A DNA stretch of 7,922 nucleotides from Nitrososphaerales archaeon. GTDB lineage: Archaea; Thermoproteota; Nitrososphaeria; Nitrososphaerales; Gagatemarchaeaceae. The translations under genes were made by a program, and so were the position numbers. Each line of letters starts with the position of its first letter. Positions within the stretch are counted from its first letter, which is position 1. Below are positions 1-5,430 of this stretch, piece by piece. Under the pieces are notes generated by a model. That model was not told the origin of the DNA and ran no database searches. It was given only the letters and a program-made list of their open reading frames with translations. The stretch covers positions 1 to 7,922 of the forward strand of contig JASHVX010000121.1 of the NCBI GenBank assembly GCA_030044375.1, written 5' to 3'.

Positions 1-57
1 GACCACAACCACAAGTAGAAGAACCATCAGTACTACGGCCGGCGGTAACCTGTTCAT
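1..57 (-). CDS. N-terminus of an exported or membrane protein (partial)
   Basis: An ATG at 57-55 on the minus strand opens a frame that stays open to the left edge (19 codons). The peptide starts MNRLPPAVVLMVLLLVVVV, a short basic N-terminus followed by a strongly hydrophobic stretch, as in a signal peptide or signal anchor. TTATAA at 89-94 lies about 34 bases upstream, which suits a very short leader, and GGGAG sits just before the start codon. The rest of the protein lies outside the window, so no function can be given. The next gene to the right is also minus-strand and also has a signal-like start, so this may be a cell-surface gene cluster (inference). Confidence 0.55.
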   Translation of the reverse strand, partial: MNRLPPAVVLMVLLLVVVV

Positions 58-60
58 CTC

Positions 61-88
61 CCAGGCCCCATCGAATCTGTGGGCCTGG
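61..88. repeat. Perfect 8+8 inverted repeat between TATA and start codon
   Basis: CCAGGCCC at 61-68 and GGGCCTGG at 81-88 are exact reverse complements separated by 12 bases. The pair sits between the TATA-like element at 89-94 and the ATG at 57-55 of the left-edge minus-strand gene. Arm centres are 20 bases apart, about two helical turns, which would suit a dimeric regulator overlapping the transcription start. It could also form a hairpin if transcribed. The regulator is unknown. Confidence 0.45.
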
Positions 89-89
89 T

Positions 90-104
90 TATAAGAATCT
101 TATA
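90..104. promoter_or_regulatory. Palindromic TATA element (two box-A-like cores)
   Basis: TATAAGA at 90-96, a single A at 97, then TCTTATA at 98-104 form a perfect 7+7 palindrome. On the minus strand this gives two box-A-like cores, near 89-94 and 98-104, either of which could serve the gene starting at 57. The symmetry also presents a TATA-like core facing right, but no gene follows on the plus strand, so only the leftward promoter is supported by context. Confidence 0.5.
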
Positions 105-348
105 GTCATCAAAGTGAAAGGGTCTGTCTAGTGAAATCGCAAACAGCTCTCGTATTCCCCAGTTCGTCTCTACAAGTCTACCGGGCGTTGCCCAGCGTGA
201 GTGCCATGTCAGCTGAGGCATCCATTGGATCTGACCAACTTCGACCTAGCCTCACGGCGTCATTCCCTAACCATGGGCTTCGATGAATGCGATGGATGCG
301 TTCACGGTCGCAACCCCACGACCTGTCGGGCCTGGCGGTCTCTGCGGG

Positions 349-828
349 CTAGTAGTCCACAGAGTACTTCCGCAAAAGATACCCACCGAATGGGAGGAAA
401 TACCGTGATATGGAGGCGTGTGCCTTGTTTGCGACGGCAAAGGTCAGAGCGGGAAGCGAACTGCGAGCCTCGCTCAGAGTCGATGTGGTATTGACGGCTG
501 GAATTTCCGTGTTGTTACCGACCTCACTTGGCGGCAGGGAAATGATGATCATGGTTCCGTTCGAACTTGCATTAGAGGAGTCGATTCCTGTGTAGGGGTC
601 TGATAGCAACCTGTCGTAATCATTTATGCTCATTGCCCAGGTGTTGTTGCCAAGGTAGTGAGCCACGTAGGTGCCAGTCGGATCCCTTATGTACAGCACA
701 CCTACGCTGGGTGAGCTGACTGAAGAGCTATTCGCGGTGATGGGAACGACTGGCGCCAGAATCACGAAGGCAGTCGCTCCGAGCGCAAGTATTGTCAGAA
801 GGCGGAGGCTCGGCTTCAAGCTGGCCAC
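349..828 (-). CDS. Small secreted or signal-anchored protein rich in N-glycosylation sequons
   Basis: I do not recognise a family. From the GTG at 828 the product has 159 residues. Residues 2-9 are polar/basic (ASLKPSLR), residues 10-31 are one hydrophobic segment, and the rest is a polar Ser/Thr/Asn-rich domain without a second membrane span. Six N-x-S/T sequons lie at N33, N61, N86, N90, N105 and N113, as expected for an archaeal surface protein. The stop is TAG at 349-351. The start is uncertain. GTG 828 and TTG 819 both give a clean signal peptide and lie 23-33 bases after TTATAT (849-854). GTG 861 is 24 bases after TATATC (883-888) but puts acidic residues before the hydrophobic segment. 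No ribosome binding site is seen, so the message may be leaderless. Its G+C looks lower than that of the genes on the right. Confidence 0.6.
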   Translation of the reverse strand: MASLKPSLRLLTILALGATAFVILAPVVPITANSSSVSSPSVGVLYIRDPTGTYVAHYLGNNTWAMSINDYDRLLSDPYTGIDSSNASSNGTMIIISLPPSEVGNNTEIPAVNTTSTLSEARSSLPALTFAVANKAHASISRYFLPFGGYLLRKYSVDY

Positions 829-848
829 CAATGGTAGGACGTCTGCAG

Positions 849-888
849 ATATAAGTTCCACCCCGTAAACTAGGAAAGATGGATATAC
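849..888 (-). promoter_or_regulatory. Two box-A-like elements upstream of the secreted-protein gene
   Basis: Reading the minus strand, GTATATCC covers 881-888 and TTATAT covers 849-854. Each lies about 24 bases upstream of an in-frame GTG (861 and 828 respectively), so the functional box A and the true start decide each other. I prefer the inner element with GTG 828 because it gives the better signal peptide. Confidence 0.4.
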
Positions 889-944
889 CGGGAGGCGGAA
901 CTTGAGGCAGGTTTCGCCGACACCAATTGAGATGACGCCAGGTC

Positions 945-2198
945 GTGGTGGCGGTGCTTCTGGTCTTCGCCGTTGCAGAGATTTCCCTTGCATTGGCGTC
1001 ATTTCCAAAGGCAATCGGCGTCAGTAGCGGTCCGGCGTCTTCCAAGGGGCAGGGAACAGAAGCCGGAGAGAGCTACGAGAGCTTTCTCCTGTCGTCCGAA
1101 TCCCTACGCCTGAGCGCAGTGGGGTGGCTGGCTGCAGGACTGGTAACGCTTCAAGGGCGCGTGGGAGTCGTCCAAGGCCAATACTCGTGCAACTGCCCCG
1201 ACTTCGTTCAGAGGCACGCCATAATCGAGGCGTGGAAGCACATCGTGGGAGTGCGCCTGTGGATTGCCGCCAGAGTCGAACTAGAGCAAGCGCCTAAGCC
1301 ACAGGTCTTCGCTGAGGACGCTATCCAGTGCGCGAAGTGCGGGAGCATCCGCGTAATCAGATACGGGCGCTCGGCAGGGAAACAGGTCTTCAAGTGCAAC
1401 GACTGTCAGACCAAGTTCAGGGAGGGTTTGGTGAAGGGCGCGAAGTATTCGCCCGAGATGGTGAGCCTAACCCTCGACCTGCATTTCTCGGGAATGAGCA
1501 CGCGAAAGATCGCCCGAGCCGTGAACGACCAGTTCGACCTTCACCTAGGGCCTAGTTCGGTCTATCGCTGGATTCAGCGCTATGTCCCGATGGTCAGCGA
1601 GTATGTGAACACCCTTGCGCCTCAGACCTCCGAGACATGGCACGCGGACGAACTGTTCGTGAAGATGAAGGGCGGCGAGCAAGAGAAGCAATACGGTCAG
1701 AGGAACATGGCTTACCTCTGGAATGTGATGGACAGAAAGACGAGGTTCCTGCTCGCGTCCAAACTGTCCCAGCACAGGGACGACAGCGGGGCCATCGCCG
1801 CCATGCTTGAAGCAAAGAAGAACGCTCACAGCTCACAGCCCGAGCGAATCTTCACGGACGGCCACAGGTCATACAGGGAGGGAATCTCGTATGCTTGGTT
1901 CCACGACCACAAGCCCGAGCACATAGCGAGGGCCGGAATCAAGAAGGTTCCCCACGCGAACAACAACCGAGTGGAACGACTGAAGGGGACTTTGAGGGAG
2001 CGCGTGAAGGTTCAGCGCGGCTGGAAGTCGATGAACACGCAGATAGCCGAGGGCATGAGGATTCACTATAACTTCGTCAAGCCCCATAAGGCCCTAGACG
2101 GACAGACTCCGGCGGAGGCCGCGGAGATAGGCGTTCAGGGCGATGACAAATGGTTCGAGTTAGTCAAGAAGGCGCTTACCACCGAGTTGAAGAAATGA
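945..2198 (+). CDS. IS6/IS240-like DDE transposase with zinc ribbon and degenerate SWIM finger
   Basis: Numbered from the earliest possible start (GTG 945, 417 residues). Residues 80-110 look like a SWIM zinc finger (C82-x-C84 ... W97-x-H99), but the third Cys is Trp. Residues 129-154 form a CxxC...CxxC zinc ribbon (C129, C132, C151, C154). Residues 168-215 resemble a helix-turn-helix. The RNase-H-like DDE domain follows, with D235 (WHADE), D305 (FTDGHRSY) and E344 (NNRVERLKG), all present. The catalytic core therefore looks intact. The N-terminus is doubtful: residues 1-75 do not look like a transposase, no TATA box precedes 945, and GTG 1161 is an alternative start just before the finger. 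The stop overlaps the next gene as ATGA. The IS6-type assignment rests on motif order; the D-to-E spacing of 39 is longer than usual for that family. Confidence 0.8.
   Translation: MVAVLLVFAVAEISLALASFPKAIGVSSGPASSKGQGTEAGESYESFLLSSESLRLSAVGWLAAGLVTLQGRVGVVQGQYSCNCPDFVQRHAIIEAWKHIVGVRLWIAARVELEQAPKPQVFAEDAIQCAKCGSIRVIRYGRSAGKQVFKCNDCQTKFREGLVKGAKYSPEMVSLTLDLHFSGMSTRKIARAVNDQFDLHLGPSSVYRWIQRYVPMVSEYVNTLAPQTSETWHADELFVKMKGGEQEKQYGQRNMAYLWNVMDRKTRFLLASKLSQHRDDSGAIAAMLEAKKNAHSSQPERIFTDGHRSYREGISYAWFHDHKPEHIARAGIKKVPHANNNRVERLKGTLRERVKVQRGWKSMNTQIAEGMRIHYNFVKPHKALDGQTPAEAAEIGVQGDDKWFELVKKALTTELKK
945..2198 (+). mobile_element. IS6-like insertion sequence, ends unresolved
   Basis: The transposase gene marks an insertion sequence, but I found no convincing terminal inverted repeats or target duplication when comparing about 880-1180 with 2199-2630. 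The span given is therefore only the transposase frame. If the ATGA-linked gene at 2195-2593 belongs to the element, the right end would lie between 2594 and the tRNA 3' end at 2631. Confidence 0.45.
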
Positions 2199-2593
2199 TG
2201 GGGCCAAGCGAGAAGGAGCCAGTCAAGATTTTCAGAGATTTCAACGACCCGATGGAGTTCGACTCGCAGGGCAGGCTCTATCTTGGTTATCCGATGGTTG
2301 ATTGGGAATTGAAACCTATCGAGCCGAAGAACGGAATGGTGGCACTGGTGGGGGAGGAAGACATGATGCCCCCCGCGCCATACAGGTGCGTAATCGAGAA
2401 GCAATGGGGCATATGGAGGGCACGCCCGACTGACCCAGCCGTCGTCGAAGACTGGAGGGATGCATTGAGCATCTCGACAGAGACCTTGTATCTCAGGCTC
2501 AAGCAACGAGCCGAGAAGGTGAAACGGGACTTGGATGACTCCACGCGCAAGGAAGTCGAGAGAATCCATGCCACCCGAGGTGGAACACCCTGA
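2195..2593 (+). CDS. Unrecognised 132-residue protein coupled to the transposase
   Basis: The ATG at 2195-2197 overlaps the transposase TGA (2196-2198) as ATGA, with a second in-frame ATG at 2198. No strong ribosome binding site is present, so translation is probably coupled to the transposase. The product is 132 residues, mostly acidic and soluble, with no signal peptide or membrane span. Residues 1-60 are Pro/Asp-rich. Residues 66-90 contain several Trp (W71, W74, W87). Residues 92-125 are predicted helical and charged (LRLKQRAEKVKRDLDD), possibly a short coiled coil. A single Cys (C65) rules out a zinc ribbon. I recognise no family. It could be an accessory protein of the element or a host gene tail picked up by the insertion. 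It ends 37 bases before the 3' end of the opposing tRNA gene. Confidence 0.55.
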   Translation: MMGPSEKEPVKIFRDFNDPMEFDSQGRLYLGYPMVDWELKPIEPKNGMVALVGEEDMMPPAPYRCVIEKQWGIWRARPTDPAVVEDWRDALSISTETLYLRLKQRAEKVKRDLDDSTRKEVERIHATRGGTP

Positions 2594-2666
2594 GCGACCA
2601 CCCAGAGACGGAGCAGAACCGAATTCTAAGCGGGCCTGGTGGGATTCGAACCCACGGCATGCTGGT

Positions 2667-2680
2667 GGCTCCCGTAAGGC
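2667..2680 (-). other. tRNA-Lys canonical intron (37/38), 14 nt
   Basis: The intron lies one base 3' of the CUU anticodon. CUCU of the anticodon loop (32-35) can pair with GGAG near the intron's 3' end. This gives a 4-bp central helix flanked by 3-nt bulges UA^G and CC^A and backed by the anticodon stem GCUGG/CCAGC. That is the archaeal bulge-helix-bulge geometry with cuts exactly at 37/38. The inner helix of the intron is very short. Confidence 0.75.
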
Positions 2681-2693
2681 TAAGAGCCAGCCG

Positions 2694-2709
2694 TTGCACG
2701 ATCAAGTCT
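2694..2709 (-). other. tRNA-Lys putative noncanonical intron near 24/25, 16 nt
   Basis: Excising these bases joins GAG (22-24) to C25-G26 and completes the D-stem opposite GCUC. Sixteen extra bases must leave here for a standard tRNA, so the insertion is well supported. I could not fold a convincing bulge-helix-bulge around the cut sites, so the exact boundaries are uncertain by a base or two. Confidence 0.55.
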
Positions 2710-2720
2710 CTCTAACCTGG

Positions 2721-2742
2721 CTTCTCGCGGCGCGCAGCCGCT
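2721..2742 (-). other. tRNA-Lys putative D-loop intron near 15/16, 22 nt
   Basis: The insertion contains a strong hairpin, GCGGC-UGCGC-GCCGC. Around it CUC of the D-stem pairs with GAG, leaving 3-nt bulges AGA and AAG, and outer UGG pairs with CCA. This is a bulge-helix-bulge with a 3-bp centre. Sequence repeated at the ends (AG...AG) leaves the cut position ambiguous by one or two bases, but the spliced product is the same or one base longer. Confidence 0.65.
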
Positions 2743-2782
2743 CTGAGCCACAGGCCCGCCGTCCCGCCCACCCTCCAAGTGG

Positions 2783-2789
2783 ATTAAAG
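2783..2789 (-). promoter_or_regulatory. Box A of the tRNA-Lys gene
   Basis: CTTTAAT on the minus strand is centred about 29 bases upstream of the tRNA 5' end (2757), the usual distance for an archaeal TATA box and a start at or just before the tRNA. It shares the 119-base divergent gap with the promoter of the cystathionine beta-synthase operon. Confidence 0.6.
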
Positions 2790-2834
2790 AATTGTCGAGC
2801 ACCTCTCGCATCTCCGGAGCCCGTGAAAGGACTG

Positions 2835-2864
2835 CCTGCCGCCTTTTTATGACCATGCGGCAGG
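2835..2864. promoter_or_regulatory. TATA box inside a perfect 8+8 inverted repeat (operator-like)
   Basis: TTTTTAT at 2844-2850 is centred 30 bases before the ATG at 2877, implying a leaderless message. CCTGCCGC at 2835-2842 and GCGGCAGG at 2857-2864 are exact reverse complements with a 14-base spacer containing that TATA box. Arm centres are 22 bases apart, about two helical turns. A dimer bound here would cover the TBP site, so repression of the sulfur amino-acid operon is the natural reading (inference). The repeat lies upstream of the inferred start, so it acts as DNA and not as an RNA hairpin. Confidence 0.6.
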
Positions 2865-2876
2865 ACCGACATAGGG

Positions 2877-4235
2877 ATGGGCAAGGTCGCGAACGGCCTC
2901 TTGGACCTGGTCGGCGACACTCCCATGGTACGGCTGAACAAGGTCACCACGGGAGTCAGGCCAAGGATCTTCGCCAAGCTAGAGTTCCTCAATCCCGGGG
3001 GCAGTATCAAGGACAGGATCGGTCTCGCGATGGTCCTCGACGCGGAGAAGAGCGGGCTCCTGCGTCCCGGCTATACGATAGTGGAGCCCACCTCCGGCAA
3101 CACCGGCATGGGCCTCGCTCTGGCCGCGGTCAGCCGGGGATACAAGCTCATCTTCACGCTTCCTGACAAGATGAGCAGGGAGAAGATCGACCTCCTCAAG
3201 GCGGTCGGGGCCAAGGTCGTCGTGACGCCCACGCGCCTGCCCCCCGGGCACCCTGACAGCTACATCGAGGTCGCGAAGAGGATAGCGCGGGAGACGCCGA
3301 ACTCGTACATGCCGAACCAGTACAGGAACGCTTCGAATCCGGGCGCCCACTTCGAGACGACCGGCCCTGAGATCTGGTCGCAGACACGAGGTAAGGTGGA
3401 TGTCCTGGTCGCAGGCGTAGGAACCGGCGGCACGATCTCGGGCACCGGCCGCTATCTCAAGGGCAAGAGGCCTTCCATACTGGTCGTCGGAGTCGAGCCG
3501 CAGGGCTCGATCCTCGGCGCCCGCTTCCGGAGGACCGAGGTCCGGGCCCACCAGTACGAGGTCGAAGGGATTGGGGAGGACTTCATACCCGAGACCCTCG
3601 ACATGGGCGTCATCGACGAGTTCGTCACTGTGACGGACAAGGAAGCCCTCCTGATGACGAGGCGCCTCGCGAGGGAGGAAGGGATGCTCGTGGGCTCGTC
3701 GTCAGGCGCCGCCGTCTTCGGCGCCCTCAAAGTCGCTAGGCGACTCGACTCCTCGAAGACCCTGGTTGTCATCCTGCCCGACACCGGACGCAGCTACCTG
3801 AACAAGGTGTACAACGACTCGTGGATGGCGGACCGCGGGTTCATACCCGGAGGGGGCCTCCTGCCTGTCAGGTCCGTCTTGAGGTCGAAGCCGAAGGGGA
3901 GGACCACAGTGGTCACGGTACGCCCAGATGACGACGTCGGGAAGGCGGTCCGGCTGATGTCCTCTGCTGGCGTCTCCCATCTGCCCGTCGTCAAGGGAGG
4001 GCTCATGCTCGGGAGCCTGAACGCAGCACAGCTGCTGGGCGGGCTCTCCGAGAGCCCTAGCCTTCGTGTCGCAGAGCTGATGGGTCCTCCCTATCCGACC
4101 ATCGGGGGCGGCGCGTCGGTCAGGTTCCCCGCCGGGAGGGTGGCTGCTTCTGGGGCACTGGTCGTGGTGGAACACAGCAAGGTAACAGGAATTATAACAG
4201 TCACCGACGTGGTGAGGTACCTTGGCGGCCGGTAA
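2877..4235 (+). CDS. cbs: Cystathionine beta-synthase with C-terminal CBS-domain pair
   Basis: A cytosolic PLP enzyme expected to condense homocysteine with serine (or an activated serine) to cystathionine, the first step of reverse transsulfuration. It has 452 residues. Residues 1-320 form a fold-type II PLP domain: K45 in GGSIKDR binds PLP, PTSGNTG (71-77) is the substrate loop with N76 near the PLP ring, and GVGTGGTISG (180-189) cradles the phosphate. Then come SSSG (274-277) and PDTGRSYLNK (301-310). The stretch GIGEDFIPETLD (231-242) resembles CBS more than O-acetylserine sulfhydrylase, and the length fits CBS. Residues 345-450 form two CBS motifs, which in other proteins bind adenosyl ligands. 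I see no N-terminal haem motif. The ATG at 2877 sits 30 bases after a TATA box with no leader. The 3' end overlaps the next gene by 14 bases. A cysteine synthase role cannot be excluded. Confidence 0.88.
   Translation: MGKVANGLLDLVGDTPMVRLNKVTTGVRPRIFAKLEFLNPGGSIKDRIGLAMVLDAEKSGLLRPGYTIVEPTSGNTGMGLALAAVSRGYKLIFTLPDKMSREKIDLLKAVGAKVVVTPTRLPPGHPDSYIEVAKRIARETPNSYMPNQYRNASNPGAHFETTGPEIWSQTRGKVDVLVAGVGTGGTISGTGRYLKGKRPSILVVGVEPQGSILGARFRRTEVRAHQYEVEGIGEDFIPETLDMGVIDEFVTVTDKEALLMTRRLAREEGMLVGSSSGAAVFGALKVARRLDSSKTLVVILPDTGRSYLNKVYNDSWMADRGFIPGGGLLPVRSVLRSKPKGRTTVVTVRPDDDVGKAVRLMSSAGVSHLPVVKGGLMLGSLNAAQLLGGLSESPSLRVAELMGPPYPTIGGGASVRFPAGRVAASGALVVVEHSKVTGIITVTDVVRYLGGR
4211..4217 (+). promoter_or_regulatory. 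Ribosome binding site for the TTG-started second cistron
   Basis: GGTGAGG lies within the end of the cystathionine beta-synthase frame. GGTGA matches the archaeal anti-SD complement and stands 6 bases before the TTG at 4222. It fixes that weak start codon and contrasts with the leaderless first gene of the operon. Confidence 0.65.
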
Positions 4236-5385
4236 GGGTCTCAAGTTCGGCACCAGAGCGGTGCACGCTGGAGAGGAGCCTGACTTCGCCGCGACCGGCG
4301 ACGTGGTGACTCCCATCCACATGTCTGCCACCTTCGCAAGGAGCGACGCAGAGAAGCCGACGAAGGGCCTAGAGTATTCGCGCACGGGCAACCCGACGCG
4401 CCTAGCCCTCGAGAAGCGACTCGCGTCTCTCGAGAATGCGAAGCACGCCCTCGCCTTCTCCTCGGGGATGGCAGCAGAGACGACCCTCCTGCTCTCAGTA
4501 CTGAAGAGCGGCGACCACGTGGTTGCCGGCAACGACCTCTACGGGGGCACGGTCCGTCTCTTCGAGTCGACGCTGAAGCGGTTCGGGGTCACTGCCTCCT
4601 ACGTCGACACGACGCGACTGTCGGACGTCGAGGAGGCCCTCCGCAAGGACACGAAGCTCCTCTGGGTCGAAAGCCCTTCGAACCCGTTGATGAGTATATG
4701 CGACATACGGGCTGTGGCGCGTATGGGGCAAGCGTCAGGCGCCATGACCGTAGTCGACAACACCTTCGCCAGCCCCTTCCTCCAGAATCCGCTGGACCTC
4801 GGCGCCACGGTCGTCGTCCACAGCACGACGAAGTACATCGGCGGTCACAGCGACGTGGTGGGCGGGGCCATGATGACCTCGGACCGCAAGGTCCACGACG
4901 CAGTGCGCTTCAACCAGAACGCCCTCGGGGCAGTGCCTTCTCCCTTCGACTGTTTTCTCACTCTGAGGGGGTCAAAGACCCTCGCCGTCAGGATGGAGAG
5001 GCATTGCGAGAACGCCGCGGCCGTAGCCGAGTTCCTAGAGCGCAGCCCCAAGTTCTCTCGCGTCAACTATCCGGGGCTGAGGAGCCACCCGCAGTTCGAG
5101 CTCGCCCGCCGCCAGATGAGGATGCCCGGAGGGATGCTCTCTGCGGAGATGAAAGGGGGGATGCGCGCAGCCAAGGACCTCCTCAGGAAGCTTAGGGTCT
5201 TCGCCACGGCGGAGAGCCTGGGTGGCGTCGAGAGCCTGGTCGAACATCCCGCGAGCATGACGCACGCCAGCATCTCCAAGGAGATGAGAGAGAGGAACGG
5301 TCTGACCGACGGCCTGGTCAGGTTCTCCGTAGGCATCGAGGACTCCGAGGACCTGGTGGCCGACCTGCGCTCGGCTCTCGGGTGA
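4222..5385 (+). CDS. Cys/Met-metabolism PLP enzyme (cystathionine gamma-lyase or gamma-synthase)
   Basis: A fold-type I PLP enzyme of the trans-sulfuration family, 387 residues, full length. Key residues: Y52 and R54 in EYSRTGNPTR (neighbour-subunit PLP phosphate contacts), SSGMAA (80-85), Y107 in DLYGGT (ring stacking), D179 in VVDNTFASP (PLP nitrogen), and K204 in HSTTKYIGGHSD (Schiff base). ESLGGVESLVEHPASMTH (331-348) is the substrate-binding segment, with E337. These do not separate gamma-lyase from gamma-synthase or methionine gamma-lyase. Being co-transcribed with a cystathionine beta-synthase, it most likely cleaves cystathionine to cysteine, 2-oxobutyrate and ammonia (inference). It starts with TTG at 4222, 14 bases inside the upstream gene, behind a GGTGA site, so it is translationally linked. 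No terminator T-run follows the TGA at 5383-5385. Confidence 0.88.
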   Translation: MAAGKGLKFGTRAVHAGEEPDFAATGDVVTPIHMSATFARSDAEKPTKGLEYSRTGNPTRLALEKRLASLENAKHALAFSSGMAAETTLLLSVLKSGDHVVAGNDLYGGTVRLFESTLKRFGVTASYVDTTRLSDVEEALRKDTKLLWVESPSNPLMSICDIRAVARMGQASGAMTVVDNTFASPFLQNPLDLGATVVVHSTTKYIGGHSDVVGGAMMTSDRKVHDAVRFNQNALGAVPSPFDCFLTLRGSKTLAVRMERHCENAAAVAEFLERSPKFSRVNYPGLRSHPQFELARRQMRMPGGMLSAEMKGGMRAAKDLLRKLRVFATAESLGGVESLVEHPASMTHASISKEMRERNGLTDGLVRFSVGIEDSEDLVADLRSALG

Positions 5386-5398
5386 CCGCTGCGCTCGC

Positions 5399-5404
5399 TT
5401 TATA
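5399..5404 (+). promoter_or_regulatory. TATA box of the HEAT-repeat gene
   Basis: TTTATA is centred about 29 bases upstream of the ATG at 5431, the same distance as in the cystathionine beta-synthase promoter. It implies a leaderless message and supports 5431 over the later in-frame ATGs at 5470, 5482 and 5491. Confidence 0.6.
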
Positions 5405-5430
5405 GCGCCCTGACGCGGCGCGCCACGGCG

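Larger units (their letters stand above)
58..348. other. Intergenic region with promoter elements, no gene seen
   Basis: This gap separates two minus-strand genes. The 58-104 part holds the promoter elements described separately. From about 105 to 348 I find no convincing coding frame: one short plus-strand frame from about 201 has a Cys/Arg-rich, non-protein-like translation and no box A or ribosome binding site. I see no clear tRNA, C/D-box RNA or T-run terminator. A small imperfect tandem repeat, GATGaATGC then GATGgATGC, lies near 283-299. Confidence 0.5.
2631..2757 (-). tRNA. trnK: tRNA-Lys (anticodon CUU) interrupted by three introns
   Basis: Read on the minus strand. Removing about 22, 16 and 14 bases leaves a 75-nt tRNA with every canonical element. 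The acceptor GGGCCUG/CAGGCCC has 7 of 7 pairs. U8 is present. The D-stem is GCUC/GAGC, with loop A14, G15, G18 and G19. The anticodon stem GCUGG/CCAGC has 5 of 5 pairs and encloses CUCUUAA. The variable loop has 5 nt, and the T-arm GUGGG-UUCGAAU-CCCAC is complete. The anticodon CUU (complement of 2682-2684) decodes AAG lysine, and discriminator G73 is usual for archaeal tRNA-Lys. CCA is not encoded. A box A at 2783-2789 is correctly placed upstream. Three introns in one tRNA are uncommon and would need a splicing endonuclease tolerant of noncanonical sites. Confidence 0.85.

Noticed and set aside
283..299. GATGaATGC/GATGgATGC tandem units as a C/D-box RNA or repeat array.
   Set aside because: Only two imperfect 9-base units, with no matching D box at proper spacing and no further copies.
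327..338. CGGGCCTGGcGG resembles the tRNA-Lys 3' end (2631-2642) in the same orientation, with GGGCCTGGT also at 81-89, hinting at an attL/attR pair around an integrated element.
   Set aside because: Similarity stops after about 12 bases with a mismatch, shorter than normal tRNA att sites, and no integrase is present in between.
201..494. Plus-strand open frame of 97 codons.
   Set aside because: It runs antisense to the secreted-protein gene, has a Cys/Arg-rich non-protein-like composition, and lacks promoter and ribosome binding site.
976..2242. 10-bp direct repeat CAGAGATTTC at 976-985 and 2233-2242 as possible element ends or target duplication.
   Set aside because: A 10-bp match is expected by chance over this distance, the right copy lies inside a coding gene, and it is not next to inverted repeats.
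2979..3551. Long minus-strand open frame antisense to the cystathionine beta-synthase gene, and similar ones opposite other GC-rich genes.
   Set aside because: These frames arise from high G+C at codon third positions; their translations are Arg/Gly/Ala-rich with no motifs, and the sense frames carry clear enzyme families.
5391..5408. GCGCT...AGCGC inverted repeat around the TATA box of the HEAT-repeat gene as a second operator.
   Set aside because: Arms of five GC-rich bases are too short to separate from chance in this composition.
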